Below, in pieces: positions 63,064 to 64,000 of a stretch of 64,000 bases of DNA (positions are counted from its first letter, which is position 1; each line of letters begins with the position of its first letter). Source of the stretch: Phytopseudomonas seleniipraecipitans (GTDB taxonomy: Bacteria; Pseudomonadota; Gammaproteobacteria; Pseudomonadales; Pseudomonadaceae); NCBI RefSeq assembly GCF_900102335.1, contig NZ_FNBM01000009.1, positions 62,001 to 126,000 on the forward strand, written 5' to 3'. A model generated the notes under the pieces. That model was given only the letters and a program-made list of their open reading frames with translations, did not search any database and had not been told where the DNA came from. Made by a program: the position numbers and the translations under genes.

Positions 63064-64000
63064 AGTGCTCCTCAACTCCCAAACGATCACTAGGACGATC
63101 CGCATCCGCAATCGCCAACACCTGCGCTACGCGCTCTGCGAACTGCAGGCTCAGAAGTGGAGGTACCGCATTGCCAACGACCTTGAAACCGTCCACGAGC
63201 CCAACACTTCCAAAACGATAGTCATCTGGGAACGATTGAACCCTTGCAGCCTCCCGGACAGAAAGCGTCCGGGGCAGGAAAGGATGAACGAATGCGTAGG
63301 TATCCTTCGCCATATGACTGACGATTGTCTTCGAAGGCTGCACCGGATCCATACGAGACAACCAATCCCCGTGAGCTCCTTCCTTTTTACGGAGATAAGT
63401 AGCCGTGAGCAGGTGATGCTGTAGCTCCCCGGGCTGAGGAGGAATACTCTCTAACAGTAGACGAAGGCTCAATGAACCATCGAGCAGCTCAGACAGACTC
63501 TGAATCTCACTTGAAGATACCCCCAGCTTAGACTCAAGCTCCGGAGCCTCCTCCAACATCTGCATAATTGACGACAACGTGCTGGCAAGACGCTGAAGCG
63601 TCGGAGCCTCATCGCAGCGATAGTCCATCCAGCGTTTACCAGGCCCCATCAGGGAGAAGAACGCACCATCATCAGGACGCGGGGGTCTAGCTAAATGAGC
63701 ATCAACAGCGGCGCCTTGGAAGGCCCAGTTTCTGAACACATCGCAAGCCAGCCCACTAGCCTTTCCCTTAGTTAAAGGCAACTTCTCCGGCTTAGCTAAA
63801 ACTTGTTGTTGCTGCTCTTGATTGCTGAACTTGGGTTCTGGCAGACCTTCAAGCGCAACCTGAAGAGGAACTGGTTCCCGCCGCGGAAGCGAAATGCACC
63901 AGGCCGCCGCATCAATGCCGGAGAGCCCCTGCCCTAGATTTCTTCTGACACCGGCCATGACAAAACGCTCACGAGCTTGGGGTACCGCATGCTGCGACGC
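63026..64000 (-). CDS. DNA (cytosine-5) methyltransferase, 5' part beyond the window
   Basis: The minus-strand frame is open to the window edge. At 63959-64000 it reads AVPQARERFV, motif VIII of C5-methyltransferases, so the true start lies outside and the Met at 63958 is internal. A variable target-recognition region of about 180 residues follows, then motif IX (SVREAARVQSFPDDYRF) and motif X (VVGNAVPPLL). The catalytic PCQ motif is not in view. It overlaps vsr and would modify the site the restriction subunits recognise. Confidence 0.92.
   Translation of the reverse strand, partial: ASQHAVPQARERFVMAGVRRNLGQGLSGIDAAAWCISLPRREPVPLQVALEGLPEPKFSNQEQQQQVLAKPEKLPLTKGKASGLACDVFRNWAFQGAAVDAHLARPPRPDDGAFFSLMGPGKRWMDYRCDEAPTLQRLASTLSSIMQMLEEAPELESKLGVSSSEIQSLSELLDGSLSLRLLLESIPPQPGELQHHLLTATYLRKKEGAHGDWLSRMDPVQPSKTIVSHMAKDTYAFVHPFLPRTLSVREAARVQSFPDDYRFGSVGLVDGFKVVGNAVPPLLSLQFAERVAQVLAIADADRPSDRLGVEEHCEERQSERLEIC

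Noticed and set aside
1..64000. tRNA, rRNA, prophage or insertion-sequence genes
   Set aside because: No cloverleaf-like T-arm motifs, rRNA segments, transposases, integrases or phage structural genes were recognised on either strand.

Overview
The window is high-GC DNA from a gammaproteobacterium, and gene content and order point to Pseudomonas or a close relative. The holB-tmk-mltG-pabC-fabF-acpP-fabG-fabD-plsX-rpmF-yceD block with divergent maf, the etfBA / ETF-ubiquinone oxidoreductase pair next to a plaF-type lipase, and Pseudomonas-restricted families (DUF1285, DUF4823, DUF2897, DUF1652-like) all fit. I saw no rRNA, tRNA or CRISPR array.

Positions 1-27 kb are mostly core genome: the end of htpX, tpm, a DODA-type dioxygenase, pabB, the cold-shock helicase deaD, a SnoaL-like protein, a spermidine-synthase-like protein, a class II DAHP synthase, DUF2897 and CPBP membrane proteins. 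Then come an ECF sigma factor with a co-translated membrane partner and a repeat-containing lipoprotein, a MocR regulator, an OmpA/DUF4398 envelope operon with a periplasmic binding protein, plaF, and etfBA divergent from ETF-QO. A hybrid histidine kinase, a TetR regulator, a class V aminotransferase, tatD and pilZ complete this part. The etf intergenic region carries a PsrA-type box over the promoter, linking electron transfer for beta-oxidation to fatty-acid sensing.

Positions 27-36 kb hold the fatty acid/phospholipid synthesis cluster, tightly packed on the minus strand with replication (holB, tmk), cell wall (mltG) and folate (pabC) genes. Positions 37-46 kb hold recC-recB-recD on the minus strand, chained by 4-base overlaps. 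Between maf and recD lies a decayed tandem duplication of the maf tail.

Positions 46-59 kb are accessory in character, with small genes, AT-richer gaps and debris. They include a PhyH-like oxygenase, a KGG-repeat stress protein, DUF1652-like and DUF421 proteins, an APC permease, a Xre-RES toxin-antitoxin pair with its operator, a chemoreceptor, a broken chemoreceptor fragment, and a DCC-family protein.

The right end (59.6-64 kb) is a defence locus that looks horizontally acquired: an McrB-like AAA+ motor and an McrC-like nuclease (both markedly AT-rich, TTG starts) converge on vsr and a C5-cytosine methyltransferase running off the window. The combination resembles the LlaJI/BsuMI type of NTP-dependent restriction-modification system rather than a stand-alone type IV McrBC. 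The McrB-like protein lacks an N-terminal recognition domain and instead carries a large insertion within its AAA+ core.
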